The position numbers and the translations under genes are program-made. Below the pieces are notes generated by a model. The model made no database searches. It saw only the letters and a list, made by a program, of their open reading frames with translations, and was not told the DNA's origin. Positions 51,028 to 60,013 of a DNA stretch of 64,000 bases are shown here, piece after piece. The first letter of the stretch is position 1; the number at the start of each line of letters is the position of its first letter. Origin of the DNA: Burkholderia diffusa (GTDB lineage: Bacteria > Pseudomonadota > Gammaproteobacteria > Burkholderiales > Burkholderiaceae). The DNA lies in contig NZ_CABVPN010000001.1 in assembly GCF_902499115.1 (NCBI RefSeq), forward strand, positions 124,001 through 188,000. Direction: 5' to 3'.

Positions 51028-53463
51028 TCAGTTACGCACCGGCTTGCCGGTCTGCAACATGCCCATGATCCGTTCCTGCGTCTTCTGCGTGCCGAGCAGC
51101 TCGACGAACGCGCGGCGCTCGAGTGCGAGCAGCCACTGCTCGTCGACGAGGCTGCCGGCTTCGACGTCGCCGCCGCACACGGCTTCGGCGATACGGCTCG
51201 CGATCAGGTAGTCGTGGTCGCTGATGAAGCGGCCGTCACGCATGTTGACGAGCGATGCCTTGATCGTCGCGATCGCCGAGCGGCCTGCGACCGGCACGTC
51301 CTTCGCGCGCAGCGGCGCACGGTAGCCGACGGCCGCCAGCGCGCGTGCTTCCTTCTTCGCTGTGTCGAGCAGCTCGAACACGTTGAAGATGATCGTGTCG
51401 GACGGCTTCAGGTAGCCCATCGCGCGTGCATCGTGCGCCGACGACGAAACCTTGGCCATCGCCGCGTTCTCGAACGACTTCGTGACGAACTTCAGGATGT
51501 CGGTGGTCGCGTTCGCGGCCGTTGCCGCATCCGCCGCGCGCAGCGCCGCTTCCTTCAGGCCGCCGCCCGCCGGCACGAGGCCGACGCCCACTTCGACGAG
51601 ACCGATGTAGCTCTCGACGTGCACGACGCGCTTCGCGCTGTGCAGCATCAGTTCGCACCCGCCGCCGAGCGCGATGCCCGACACGGCCGCAACGACCGGC
51701 ACGTTCGCGTACTTCACGCGCAGCATGCCTTCCTGGAACTTCTTCACGAACGGCTCGATGCCCTTCGCGCCGCCCATCATGAACGCGGGCATCGCCTCCT
51801 CGAGGTTCGCACCGGCCGAGAACGGGCCACCCGGCGTGCCGAGCTTCAGCGACGTCGGCTGCCAGATCACCACGCCCTTGTAGTCCTTCTCCGCGAGCTC
51901 GATCGCCTGCACGAGGCCGTCGATCACGCTCGGCCCGATCGTGTTCATCTTCGACTTGAACGACACGATCACGACGTCGTCCTCGCCCGCACGGTCGTCG
52001 ACCCATGCACGCACCGCGTCGGTTTCGAACAGCGTCTTGCCGTACGTCTTCGGATCGGCGCCGGCTTCGCCGACGAGCGGCGCGCGGAACACCTGCTTGC
52101 CGTAGACGGCGAGGTCGGAACGCGGCACGAAGCGCTTCGAAGCAGGCGCCCACGAGCCTTCGGCCGTGTGCACGCCGCCCTTCTCGGCAACCGCGCCTTC
52201 GAGCACCCACGACGGCAGCGGCACGTTCGCGAGTGCCTTGCCGGCCGCGATGTCTTCCTGCACCCACTCGGCAACCTGCTTCCAGCCGGCAGCCTGCCAG
52301 CCTTCGAACGGGCCTTCGTTCCAGCCGAAGCCCCAGCGGATCGCGAGGTCGACGTCACGCGCATTGTCGGCGATCGACTCCAGATGCACGCCGATGTAGT
52401 GGAACACGTCGCGGAAGATCGACCACAGGAACTGCGCGTGCGGATGGTCCGTCTCGCGCAGCAGCTTCAGGCGTTCCGCCGGCGGGCGCTTCAGGATGCG
52501 GCCGACGGTTTCGTCCGCCTTCGCACCCGAATCGACGTAAGTGCCCGTCTTCGCGTCGAGCACCTTGATCGCCTTGCCTTCCTTCTTGTAGAAGCCGCCG
52601 CCCGTCTTCTGGCCGAGCGCGCCCTGCTTCACCAGTTCGGCGAGCACGGCAGGCGTCTGGTAGACCGGGAAGAACGGATCGTCGGCGAGGTTGTCCTGCA
52701 TCGTCTTGATCACGTGCGCCATCGTGTCGAGGCCGACCACGTCCGCCGTGCGGAACGTCGCCGACTTCGCGCGGCCGAGGCGGCTGCCCGTCAGGTCGTC
52801 GACTTCATCGAAGCGCAGGCCGAACTTCGCAGCCTCGGTGATCACCGCGAGGATCGAGAAGATGCCGACGCGGTTCGCGATGAAGTTCGGCGTGTCCTTC
52901 GCGCGCACGACGCCCTTGCCGACGATGCTCGTCAGGAAGGTTTCGAGCTGGTCGAGGATCTCCGGGCGCGTATGCGCGGTCGGGATCAGCTCGACGAGGT
53001 GCATGTAGCGCGGCGGGTTGAAGAAGTGCACGCCGCAAAAGCGCGATTTGAGCTCGTCCGAGAAACCTTCGGACAGCTTCGTGATCGACAGGCCCGACGT
53101 GTTGGTCGCGAAAATCGCATTCGGTGCGATGTGCGGCGCGACCTTCTTGTACAGGTCGTGCTTCCAGTCCATCCGCTCGGCGATCGCCTCGATCACGACG
53201 TCGCATTCGGCGAGCTTCGCGATGTCGTCTTCATAGTTCGCGGCTTCGAGATATTTCGCATCGTCCTTCACGCCGAACGGCGCGGGCGACAGCTTCTTCA
53301 GGTTCTCGATCGCCTTCAGCGCGATCGCGTTTTTCGGGCCTTCCTTGGCCGGCAGGTCGAACAGCAGCACCGGCACGCGCGCGTTGACGAGATGCGCGGC
53401 GATCTGCGCGCCCATCACGCCGGCGCCCAGCACGGCGACCTTGCGAATCAGGAAATTGCTCAC
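51028..53463 (-). CDS. Bifunctional 3-hydroxyacyl-CoA dehydrogenase/enoyl-CoA hydratase (FadN-type order)
   Basis: The 811-residue protein starts with an NAD-binding dehydrogenase domain (VAVLGAGVMGAQIAAHL, residues 9-25; CGVHFFNPPRYMHLVELIPT; NFIANRVG). The crotonase domain comes last (about 480-700), the reverse of E. coli FadB and like Bacillus FadN. Both hydratase glutamates are present (GGGCELMLH and LVEVGVGLVPAGGG). It catalyses the hydration and oxidation steps of beta-oxidation. GTG 53463 has GGAGA six bases upstream; the frame is open further 5' only by chance. The acyl-CoA dehydrogenase gene ends 113 bp upstream and the thiolase follows after 26 bp. Confidence 0.93.
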   Translation of the reverse strand: MSNFLIRKVAVLGAGVMGAQIAAHLVNARVPVLLFDLPAKEGPKNAIALKAIENLKKLSPAPFGVKDDAKYLEAANYEDDIAKLAECDVVIEAIAERMDWKHDLYKKVAPHIAPNAIFATNTSGLSITKLSEGFSDELKSRFCGVHFFNPPRYMHLVELIPTAHTRPEILDQLETFLTSIVGKGVVRAKDTPNFIANRVGIFSILAVITEAAKFGLRFDEVDDLTGSRLGRAKSATFRTADVVGLDTMAHVIKTMQDNLADDPFFPVYQTPAVLAELVKQGALGQKTGGGFYKKEGKAIKVLDAKTGTYVDSGAKADETVGRILKRPPAERLKLLRETDHPHAQFLWSIFRDVFHYIGVHLESIADNARDVDLAIRWGFGWNEGPFEGWQAAGWKQVAEWVQEDIAAGKALANVPLPSWVLEGAVAEKGGVHTAEGSWAPASKRFVPRSDLAVYGKQVFRAPLVGEAGADPKTYGKTLFETDAVRAWVDDRAGEDDVVIVSFKSKMNTIGPSVIDGLVQAIELAEKDYKGVVIWQPTSLKLGTPGGPFSAGANLEEAMPAFMMGGAKGIEPFVKKFQEGMLRVKYANVPVVAAVSGIALGGGCELMLHSAKRVVHVESYIGLVEVGVGLVPAGGGLKEAALRAADAATAANATTDILKFVTKSFENAAMAKVSSSAHDARAMGYLKPSDTIIFNVFELLDTAKKEARALAAVGYRAPLRAKDVPVAGRSAIATIKASLVNMRDGRFISDHDYLIASRIAEAVCGGDVEAGSLVDEQWLLALERRAFVELLGTQKTQERIMGMLQTGKPVRN

Positions 53464-53576
53464 GGGATGTCTCCGGATAGTGTCGTGCAGCGCGGGTTGT
53501 GAGGGCTGCACGGCGAATTGAGTACCAGGAACCGTTGCGTTCGGGCGGCGCTCGGCGCGCACCGCCCGGACTCGCG

Positions 53577-55364
53577 TCAGAACAGCGATTCGTCGACTTC
53601 CATCAGCGTCTTCGAACCGGCGCGCGCGGCGCGGATCGTCGCCGCCGTTTCGGGCAGCAGGCGCGCGAAGTAGAAGCGTGCGGTCGCGAGCTTCGACTTG
53701 TAGAACGGGTCGCCCGACGCTTCCTTGTCGAGGGCGAGGCGCGCCATGCGCGCCCAGAAGTACGAGAACACCAGGTGGCCCACGGTGCGCAGGTACGGCA
53801 CGGCGGCAGCGCCGACTTCGTCCGGGTTCTGCATCGCCTTCATGCCGATTTCCATCGTCAGCTTCTGCACCTTGTCGCCGATGTCGGCGAGCGGGTTGAT
53901 GAACTCGGCCATTTCCGGCTTCACGCCTTCGGCTTCCGCGAATTCCGTGACGAGCTTGCCGAATTTCTTCAGCTTCGCGCCCATGTCGCCGAGTACCTTG
54001 CGACCCAGCAGGTCGAGCGACTGGATCGAGTTCGTGCCTTCGTAGATCATGTTGATCCGCGCGTCGCGCACGTACTGCTCCATGCCCCACTCGGAGATGA
54101 AGCCGTGGCCGCCGTAGATCTGCATCGCGTGGTTGGTCGACTCGAACGCGTTGTCGGTCAGGAACGCCTTGATGATCGGCGTGAGCAGCGCGACGAGATC
54201 GGCCGCTTCCTTGCGCACCGCTTCGTCAGCGTGCGACAGTTCCTTGTCGATCTGCAGCGCGGACCAGTACGTGAACGCGCGCGCGCCTTCGGCGTAGGCC
54301 TTCTGCGTGAGCAGCATGCGGCGCACGTCCGGGTGCACGATGATCGGGTCGGCCGGCTTGTCCGGTGCCTTCGGGCCCGTCAGCGAGCGCATCTGCAGGC
54401 GCTCCTTCGCGTACGTCAGCGAGTTCTGGTATGCGACTTCCGTGAGACCCAGACCCTGCATGCCGACGCCCAGACGCGCGGCGTTCATCATCACGAACAT
54501 CGCGTTGAGGCCCTTGTTCGGCTCGCCGACCATCCAGCCCTTCGCGTTGTCGAGGTTCATCACGCACGTCGAGTTGCCGTGGATGCCCATCTTGTGTTCG
54601 ATCGAGCCACACTTGATGCCGTTGCGCTCGCCCGGCTCGCCCGCGGCGTCCGGAATGAACTTCGGCACGATGAACAGCGAGATCCCCTTGGTACCCTGCG
54701 GTGCGTCCGGCAGGCGTGCGAGCACGAGGTGGACGATGTTCTTCGACATGTCGTGCTCGCCGCTCGAGATGAAGATCTTCGTGCCGCTGATCGAGTACGA
54801 GCCGTCGCCGTTCGGTTCGGCCTTGGTGCGCAGGATGCCGAGGTCGGTGCCGCAGTGCGGCTCGGTCAGGCACATCGTGCCCGTCCATTCGCCCGACACG
54901 AGCTTCGGCAGATACTGCTTCTGGAGTTCCGGCGCGCCGTGCGCATGCAGGCATTCGTAGGCGCCGTGCGACAGGCCCGGATACATCGTCCACGCCTGGT
55001 TCGCCGAGTTCAGCATTTCGTAGAGCGCGTTGTTCACGAACGCGGGCAGGCCCTGGCCGCCGTAGTCCGGATCGCAGCCGAGCGCCGGCCAGCCGGCCTC
55101 GACGTACTGCTGGTACGCTTCCTTGAAGCCGGTCGGGGTCTTCACGACGCCGTCGCCTTCATACGTGCAGCCTTCACGGTCGCCGACCTGGTTCAGCGGG
55201 AACAGTACCTCGGAGCAGAACTTGCCCGCCTCCTCGAGGACCTGGTTGATCGTGTCGGCGTCGAGGTCCGCATGCCGCGGCATTTGCTTGACCTCGGCTT
55301 CGACGTTCAGAAGCTCGTGCAACACGAATTGCATGTCGCGCAGCGGCGCGGCGTACTGTCCCAT
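53577..55364 (-). CDS. Acyl-CoA dehydrogenase (large, FadE-like)
   Basis: The 595-residue flavoprotein has the acyl-CoA dehydrogenase core (TMCLTEPHCGTDLGILRTKA, SGTKIFISSGEHD, IYGGHGFISEWGMEQYVRDARI). The catalytic Glu lies in MIYEGTNSIQ. A C-terminal helical extension (about 470-595) is typical of the 600-residue bacterial dehydrogenases for longer acyl chains. It carries out the first step of beta-oxidation and passes electrons to ETF. ATG 55364 has TTGGAGAG just upstream. It sits between the TetR regulator (58 bp away) and fadN and is probably in one operon with both. Confidence 0.94.
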   Translation of the reverse strand: MGQYAAPLRDMQFVLHELLNVEAEVKQMPRHADLDADTINQVLEEAGKFCSEVLFPLNQVGDREGCTYEGDGVVKTPTGFKEAYQQYVEAGWPALGCDPDYGGQGLPAFVNNALYEMLNSANQAWTMYPGLSHGAYECLHAHGAPELQKQYLPKLVSGEWTGTMCLTEPHCGTDLGILRTKAEPNGDGSYSISGTKIFISSGEHDMSKNIVHLVLARLPDAPQGTKGISLFIVPKFIPDAAGEPGERNGIKCGSIEHKMGIHGNSTCVMNLDNAKGWMVGEPNKGLNAMFVMMNAARLGVGMQGLGLTEVAYQNSLTYAKERLQMRSLTGPKAPDKPADPIIVHPDVRRMLLTQKAYAEGARAFTYWSALQIDKELSHADEAVRKEAADLVALLTPIIKAFLTDNAFESTNHAMQIYGGHGFISEWGMEQYVRDARINMIYEGTNSIQSLDLLGRKVLGDMGAKLKKFGKLVTEFAEAEGVKPEMAEFINPLADIGDKVQKLTMEIGMKAMQNPDEVGAAAVPYLRTVGHLVFSYFWARMARLALDKEASGDPFYKSKLATARFYFARLLPETAATIRAARAGSKTLMEVDESLF

Positions 55365-55422
55365 GACTCTCTCCAAAGGTGGGCAAAACGGCTCGAGCTC
55401 CTGGCGGGCGGATCACGCGCCG

Positions 55423-56022
55423 CTAACGGCTCTCGCTCTGATACGAAACGATCGTCTTTTCCAGCGCGGCCCACGTGAGGCGCACGGCATCCGGCGAATG
55501 CAGGAATCGTGCGTCGTGATGCAGGCCGAGCGTGAAGCTGTACAACTCGAAGAGCATCAGGTCCGGATCCGTATCCGCACGCAGATGGCCTTCTTCCTTC
55601 GCCTGCGAAATGGCACGCAGCATCGCGGCACGCCAGGCCGTCACGCTCGCGATCAACTGCTCGCGCACGGGGCTGTCGGGCCGGTCGTCGTACTCGACGG
55701 CGCCGCTGATGTAGATGCATCCGGTCGTCACTTCCTGGATGCGCTTCTCCGTCCAGCGGGCCAGCATCGCCCGGAGGCGCGGCAAGCCTCGCGGCTCACG
55801 CAGGCTCGGAAAGAACACCTCGTTTTCGAAACGATGGTGATACTCGCGGACGACCTCGACCTGCAGGTCCTCGCGCGATCCGAAGTGCGCGAACACACCA
55901 CTCTTGCTCATCTGCATGCGCTCGGCCAGCAGGCCGATCGTCAGCCCCTCCAGCCCGTCACGGCTGGCGAGGTCCAAAGCAGCTTCGAGTATCGCGGCAC
56001 GCGTCTGTTCGCCTTTTCGCAT
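55423..56022 (-). CDS. TetR-family transcriptional regulator of the beta-oxidation cluster
   Basis: The 199-residue protein has the TetR DNA-binding helices (RAAILEAALDLASRDGLEGLTIGLLAERMQMSKSGVFAHFGSRE, split over residues 8-50). A ligand-binding domain follows, with GCIYISGAVEYDDRP. As first gene before the acyl-CoA dehydrogenase, fadN-like and thiolase genes, it most likely represses them and itself and is released by an acyl-CoA. A promoter (AAACAA/ATTATT in minus orientation, 17-bp spacing) with a dyad over the start point lies just upstream. The ligand is inferred from context. Confidence 0.9.
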   Translation of the reverse strand: MRKGEQTRAAILEAALDLASRDGLEGLTIGLLAERMQMSKSGVFAHFGSREDLQVEVVREYHHRFENEVFFPSLREPRGLPRLRAMLARWTEKRIQEVTTGCIYISGAVEYDDRPDSPVREQLIASVTAWRAAMLRAISQAKEEGHLRADTDPDLMLFELYSFTLGLHHDARFLHSPDAVRLTWAALEKTIVSYQSESR

Positions 56023-56046
56023 AGCTATTTCTGTAACCGTTCGGGG

Positions 56047-56102
56047 GTTCGAATAAAATCGAACGGCCGTACTATTATTGAGTGCGGCCGCTCGCGAAAC
56101 AA
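56047..56102 (-). promoter_or_regulatory. tetR promoter with operator-like dyad
   Basis: On the minus strand TTGTTT (56102-56097) and AATAAT (56079-56074) are spaced by exactly 17 bp, a plausible sigma-70 promoter. Ten bases downstream of the -10 lies the perfect dyad GTTCGA-ATAAAA-TCGAAC (56047-56064), where a TetR repressor would block initiation. Confidence 0.65.
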
Positions 56103-56173
56103 GGAAATTATTAGAAACCGGTGTCTAACCGAGCCGCTATTTTGCGCGATTCCGGCGGGACCGGAGCGGCTTT

Positions 56174-56200
56174 TCCGCACGAACGTGCGGACAGATTTTT
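56174..56200 (+). terminator. Short hairpin with T run between clsB and tetR
   Basis: A 7-bp stem TCCGCAC-GAAC-GTGCGGA (56174-56191) is followed on the plus strand by CAGATTTTT. Both neighbouring genes read on the minus strand, where only TTTTTGAT-free sequence follows, so its role is unclear. Confidence 0.3.
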
Positions 56201-56221
56201 GAAGCGAACGCTTAGTCTTCG

Positions 56222-57496
56222 TCAGTCGTAACCACCGACCGTCAGCGCCTTCATCACGATGCGGTACGTGTTGTATGCGAGCCAGTTCAGCATACGCTCG
56301 ATGCGCGGCCGTGCGGCATACCGGGCGGCATCAATTTCACGGCCTTCGGTGAAGGCGGCCGCGATTGCGTCGCGCAATTCGTTGGTGATCTCATCGTAGC
56401 GCACCAGCACGACGTTCGCCTCATTGTTCAGCATCAGGCTCAGCGCGTCGAGGTTCGACGAGCCGACGGTCGCCCAGTTGTCGTCGATCACCGCCACTTT
56501 GCCGTGCAGGATCGTCTTGTCGTATTCCGCCACGCGCACGCCCGCGCGCAGCAGCGCGTGATACAGGAACGGTACGGCCGTATCGAGCGCCGTGAACTCG
56601 TTACGGCCGATCAGGATCCGCACGTCGACGCCGCGGCGTGCCGCGCCCGTCAGTGCGCGGCGCAGCTTGCGGCCCGGCATGAAATACGGATTCGCGAGCA
56701 GGATCCGCTGGCGCGCCTGGCCGATCGCGGCGAGATACGCCTTCTCGATCGCGCGGCGGTTCACGACATTGTCGCGCGCGACGAACGCGACGCTCGGCTC
56801 CGTCACGACGCGCAGCGCACCGGCCTTGATCCACCGGTGGCTGCGCATCCAGCGCCGGAACATGTCCGGGAACGCCTCGCCGCCGTGCAGCCCCGCCGCG
56901 TACTGCGCATAAGGCTTGTGGCCGAACTGGATGCGGTGCCACTGCAGCTCGAACGCGGCGCGCACGTCCGACACCGCCGGCCCGGCCATCTCGACCGCGA
57001 AATCCCAGCGCGGGAACGGCAGCGTCGCGCTGCCCTGCGTGTAGTCGTCGACGATGTTGATGCCGCCGCAGAACGCGACCGCATGATCGATCACCGCGAG
57101 CTTGCGGTGCGTGCGCGAGAAGCCGAAGCGGCCGAACAGGAAGCGGTTGTAGATGCAGTGCTCGACACCGGCCTCGGCCCACGTATCGAACAGCGGCAGG
57201 CGCGCGGTGCCGACGCCGTCGGTGATCACGCGCACGCGCACGCCGCGCTGCGCCGCGCGAATCAGCGCATCCGACACCGGGCGGCCGGCCGCGTCGTCGC
57301 AGAAGATGTAGGTTTCGAGCATCACCTGCTCGCGCGCCGCATCGATCCGTTCGATCAGCGCGTGGAAGAATTCGTTGCCGGTCTCGCAAAGGCGCACCGT
57401 GTTGCCGGCCGTGAACGCGAGCCGCGACGCGGAGCCGCGCTCCTGCAGGAACATCTGCCGCAATTGCGCGAAGCGCTTGCGGGTTTCCGCATTCAT
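56222..57496 (-). CDS. clsB: Cardiolipin synthase B-type phospholipase D family protein
   Basis: The 424-residue protein has two HKD motifs of the phospholipase D superfamily: HRKLAVIDHAVAFCGG (about residue 125) and HGKVAVIDDNWATVGSSN (about 325). Typical ClsB blocks are MLETYIFCDDAAGRPV and LANPYFMPGRKLRRAL. There are no N-terminal membrane helices, unlike ClsA. It should condense phosphatidylglycerol (with PG or PE) to cardiolipin at the inner membrane. Its ATG overlaps the nudB stop in an ATGA arrangement, so the two are translationally coupled. Confidence 0.92.
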   Translation of the reverse strand: MNAETRKRFAQLRQMFLQERGSASRLAFTAGNTVRLCETGNEFFHALIERIDAAREQVMLETYIFCDDAAGRPVSDALIRAAQRGVRVRVITDGVGTARLPLFDTWAEAGVEHCIYNRFLFGRFGFSRTHRKLAVIDHAVAFCGGINIVDDYTQGSATLPFPRWDFAVEMAGPAVSDVRAAFELQWHRIQFGHKPYAQYAAGLHGGEAFPDMFRRWMRSHRWIKAGALRVVTEPSVAFVARDNVVNRRAIEKAYLAAIGQARQRILLANPYFMPGRKLRRALTGAARRGVDVRILIGRNEFTALDTAVPFLYHALLRAGVRVAEYDKTILHGKVAVIDDNWATVGSSNLDALSLMLNNEANVVLVRYDEITNELRDAIAAAFTEGREIDAARYAARPRIERMLNWLAYNTYRIVMKALTVGGYD

Positions 57497-57987
57497 GCGG
57501 AAGAGCCGTGCGGCGATTGCGCGAGCGACACGCGCACGGGCAGTTGCAGGATCGCTTCGGCATTCGATGGCGAAAAGCAGCGCGCGGCCGCTTCGCGGAA
57601 CGGCAGCCATGCGTAGTCGACATGCTCGCGCGGCGACAGCGTCACGTCGACGCGGCGCGGCACGCACAGGCCGAACCAGTGCTCGATATTGCGCGTGACG
57701 CCCGGCGCATAGCGATGCAGGTATTGCGGATAGATGCTGTATTCGATCCGGTGGTGCCAGTCGATCAGCGCGGTGGCCGGCACGTCGGGCGACCCGACCG
57801 AGATGCCGGTTTCCTCGGCGACTTCGCGCGCGGCCGTGAGCGCGAGCGGCTCGTCGAGCGCGTCCTTCGATCCGGTCACCGATTGCCAGAAATCGGGCTG
57901 GTCGGCACGCTTGATCACCAGTACGTCGAGTTCGGGCGTGTAGATCACGACGAGAACGGATTCGGGGATTTTCGGCGGCTTCGTCAT
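57493..57987 (-). CDS. nudB: Dihydroneopterin triphosphate diphosphatase (Nudix)
   Basis: The 164-residue Nudix hydrolase contains the Nudix box around GSKDALDEPLALTAAREVAEETG (about residues 40-62), a start PESVLVVIYTPELDVLVIKRAD and ReW-like WFGLCVPRRVDV. NudB removes pyrophosphate from dihydroneopterin triphosphate in folate synthesis. The neighbours aspS and clsB match the usual beta-proteobacterial order. ATG 57987 is chosen as the family start (MTKPPKIPES); upstream is the aspS terminator region. Substrate assignment is from family and context. Confidence 0.9.
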   Translation of the reverse strand: MTKPPKIPESVLVVIYTPELDVLVIKRADQPDFWQSVTGSKDALDEPLALTAAREVAEETGISVGSPDVPATALIDWHHRIEYSIYPQYLHRYAPGVTRNIEHWFGLCVPRRVDVTLSPREHVDYAWLPFREAAARCFSPSNAEAILQLPVRVSLAQSPHGSSA

Positions 57988-58061
57988 CTTTGTTTCATGC
58001 GGCACAGGGCCGTGCGCCGGGCCTGGGCCCGAACGTGCGGCAAGTGCTGCGACTGTACCGC

Positions 58062-58097
58062 AAAAAGCGAAAAAGGCGCACAACGGCGCCTTTTTCG
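58062..58097 (-). terminator. Intrinsic terminator after aspS
   Basis: A perfect 12-bp stem (CGAAAAAGGCGC at 58068-58079, GCGCCTTTTTCG at 58086-58097) with a 6-nt loop is followed on the minus strand by CTTTTTG. It lies 47 bp after the aspS stop and before nudB. Confidence 0.9.
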
Positions 58098-58143
58098 TTG
58101 GGCGTCGTGCGCGCGTCACCGCGCACACGACCTGTGACAAGCG

Positions 58144-59946
58144 TTACGCCTTCGGCTGTTCCGGCTGACGCAGACGGATGTGCAGCTCGCGCAGCTGACG
58201 CTCGTCGACCGGGCTCGGCGCCTGCGTGAGCAGATCCTGCGCACGCTGCGTCTTCGGGAACGCGATCACGTCGCGGATCGAGTCGGCGCCGGCCATCATC
58301 GTGACGATGCGGTCGAGACCGAACGCGATACCGCCGTGCGGCGGCGCGCCGTACTGCAGCGCGTCCAGCAGGAAGCCGAACTTCGCCTGCGCTTCTTCCG
58401 CACCGATCTTCAGCGCGCGGAACACCTTGCTCTGCACTTCCTCGCGGTGGATACGCACCGAGCCGCCGCCGATTTCCCAGCCGTTCAGCACCATGTCGTA
58501 CGCCTTCGCGAGGCAACGGCCCGGATCCGTCTCGAGGTACTCGAGGTGCTCGTCCTTCGGGCTGGTGAACGGGTGGTGCGCGGCAACGTAGCGCGCGTCT
58601 TCGTCGTCGTATTCGAACATCGGGAAGTCGACGACCCACAGCGGCTTCCAGCCGGCCTGGACGAGGCCGTTCGCCTTGCCGAATTCCGAATGGCCGATCT
58701 TCAGGCGCAGTGCGCCGAGGCTGTCGTTGACGACCTTCGCGCGGTCGGCCGCGAAGAAGATGATGTCGCCGTCTTCAGCGCCGGTGCGCTCGAGGATCGC
58801 CGCGATCGATGCGTCGTGCAGGTTCTTGACGATCGGGCTTTGCAGGCCGTCGCGGCCCTTCGCCTTCTCGTTGACCTTGATCCAGGCGAGGCCCTTCGCG
58901 CCGTAGATGCGCACGAATTCCGTGTAACCGTCGATGTCGCCGCGCGACAGCTCGCCGCCCTTCGGCACGCGCAGCGCCGCGACACGGCCGTCCTTCGCGT
59001 TGGCCGGCGTGCTGAACACCTTGAAGTCGACGTCCTTCATCGCGTCGGTCAGCTCGGTGAATTCGAGTTGCACACGCAGGTCCGGCTTGTCCGAACCGAA
59101 ACGCGCCATCGCTTCCGAGTACGGCATCACCGGGAATTTCGCGTCGAGTTCGACGTCGATCGTCGTCTTGAAGATGTGACGGATCATGTCTTCGAACAGG
59201 TCGCGGATTTCCTGCTCGCCGAGGAACGACGTCTCGCAGTCGATCTGCGTGAATTCCGGCTGACGGTCGGCACGGAGGTCCTCGTCGCGGAAGCACTTGG
59301 TGATCTGGTAGTAACGGTCGAAGTTCGCGACCATCAGCAGCTGCTTGAACAGCTGCGGCGACTGCGGCAGCGCGAAGAACTGCCCCGCGTTCACGCGCGA
59401 CGGCACGAGGTAGTCGCGCGCGCCTTCCGGCGTGCTCTTCGTCAGCATCGGCGTTTCGATGTCGATGAAGCCCTGCTCGTCGAGGTACTTGCGCGCTTCG
59501 ATCGCGACGCGGTAGCGCAGGCGCAGGTTGTGCTGCATCTGCGGACGGCGCAGGTCGAGCACGCGGTGCGTGAGACGCGTCGTTTCCGACAGGTTGTCGT
59601 CGTCGAGCTGGAACGGCGGCGTGACCGACGCGTTCAGCACGATCAGCTCGTGGCACAGCACTTCGATCTTGCCGCTCTTCAGGCCGGCGTTGACCGTGCC
59701 TTCCGGACGGTTGCGCACGAGACCCTTGATCTGCACGCAGAACTCGTTGCGCACGCCTTCGGCGGTCGCGAACATCTCCGCGCGATCCGGATCGCACACC
59801 ACCTGCACGAGGCCTTCACGATCGCGCAGGTCGATGAAGATCACACCGCCGTGATCGCGGCGGCGCTGCACCCAGCCGCACAGCGACACGGTTTGGCCCA
59901 GCAGGTGTTCGGTCACGAGACCGCAGTATTCAGTACGCATCGACAT
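58144..59946 (-). CDS. aspS: Aspartyl-tRNA synthetase
   Basis: The 600-residue class II synthetase has the N-terminal OB-fold anticodon domain (SLCGWVQRRRDHGGVIFIDLRDREG). The class II motifs follow (LRYRVAIEARKYLDEQGFIDIETPML; YQITKCFRDEDLRADRQPEFTQID; and GGIAFGLDRIV near the end), with the bacterial GAD insert in the middle. Beta-proteobacterial AspRS is usually non-discriminating, also charging tRNA-Asn, when gatCAB is present (family knowledge). ATGs at 59946 and 59940 are both possible; the first is used in close relatives as I recall. The DUF502 gene lies 67 bp upstream on the same strand. Confidence 0.97.
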   Translation of the reverse strand: MSMRTEYCGLVTEHLLGQTVSLCGWVQRRRDHGGVIFIDLRDREGLVQVVCDPDRAEMFATAEGVRNEFCVQIKGLVRNRPEGTVNAGLKSGKIEVLCHELIVLNASVTPPFQLDDDNLSETTRLTHRVLDLRRPQMQHNLRLRYRVAIEARKYLDEQGFIDIETPMLTKSTPEGARDYLVPSRVNAGQFFALPQSPQLFKQLLMVANFDRYYQITKCFRDEDLRADRQPEFTQIDCETSFLGEQEIRDLFEDMIRHIFKTTIDVELDAKFPVMPYSEAMARFGSDKPDLRVQLEFTELTDAMKDVDFKVFSTPANAKDGRVAALRVPKGGELSRGDIDGYTEFVRIYGAKGLAWIKVNEKAKGRDGLQSPIVKNLHDASIAAILERTGAEDGDIIFFAADRAKVVNDSLGALRLKIGHSEFGKANGLVQAGWKPLWVVDFPMFEYDDEDARYVAAHHPFTSPKDEHLEYLETDPGRCLAKAYDMVLNGWEIGGGSVRIHREEVQSKVFRALKIGAEEAQAKFGFLLDALQYGAPPHGGIAFGLDRIVTMMAGADSIRDVIAFPKTQRAQDLLTQAPSPVDERQLRELHIRLRQPEQPKA

Positions 59947-60013
59947 GATGTTTGCTTTCGTTCGGTTTGATCAACGGGTGCCGCAACGCGCGGCCCGGGC
60001 GATGATTCTTTAC

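Noticed and set aside
53464..54090. An N-terminal extension of the FadN-type protein to more than 1000 residues
   Set aside because: The extra sequence lies inside the acyl-CoA dehydrogenase gene in another frame and is unlike any beta-oxidation domain. The GTG at 53463 has a good Shine-Dalgarno and starts right before the NAD motif.
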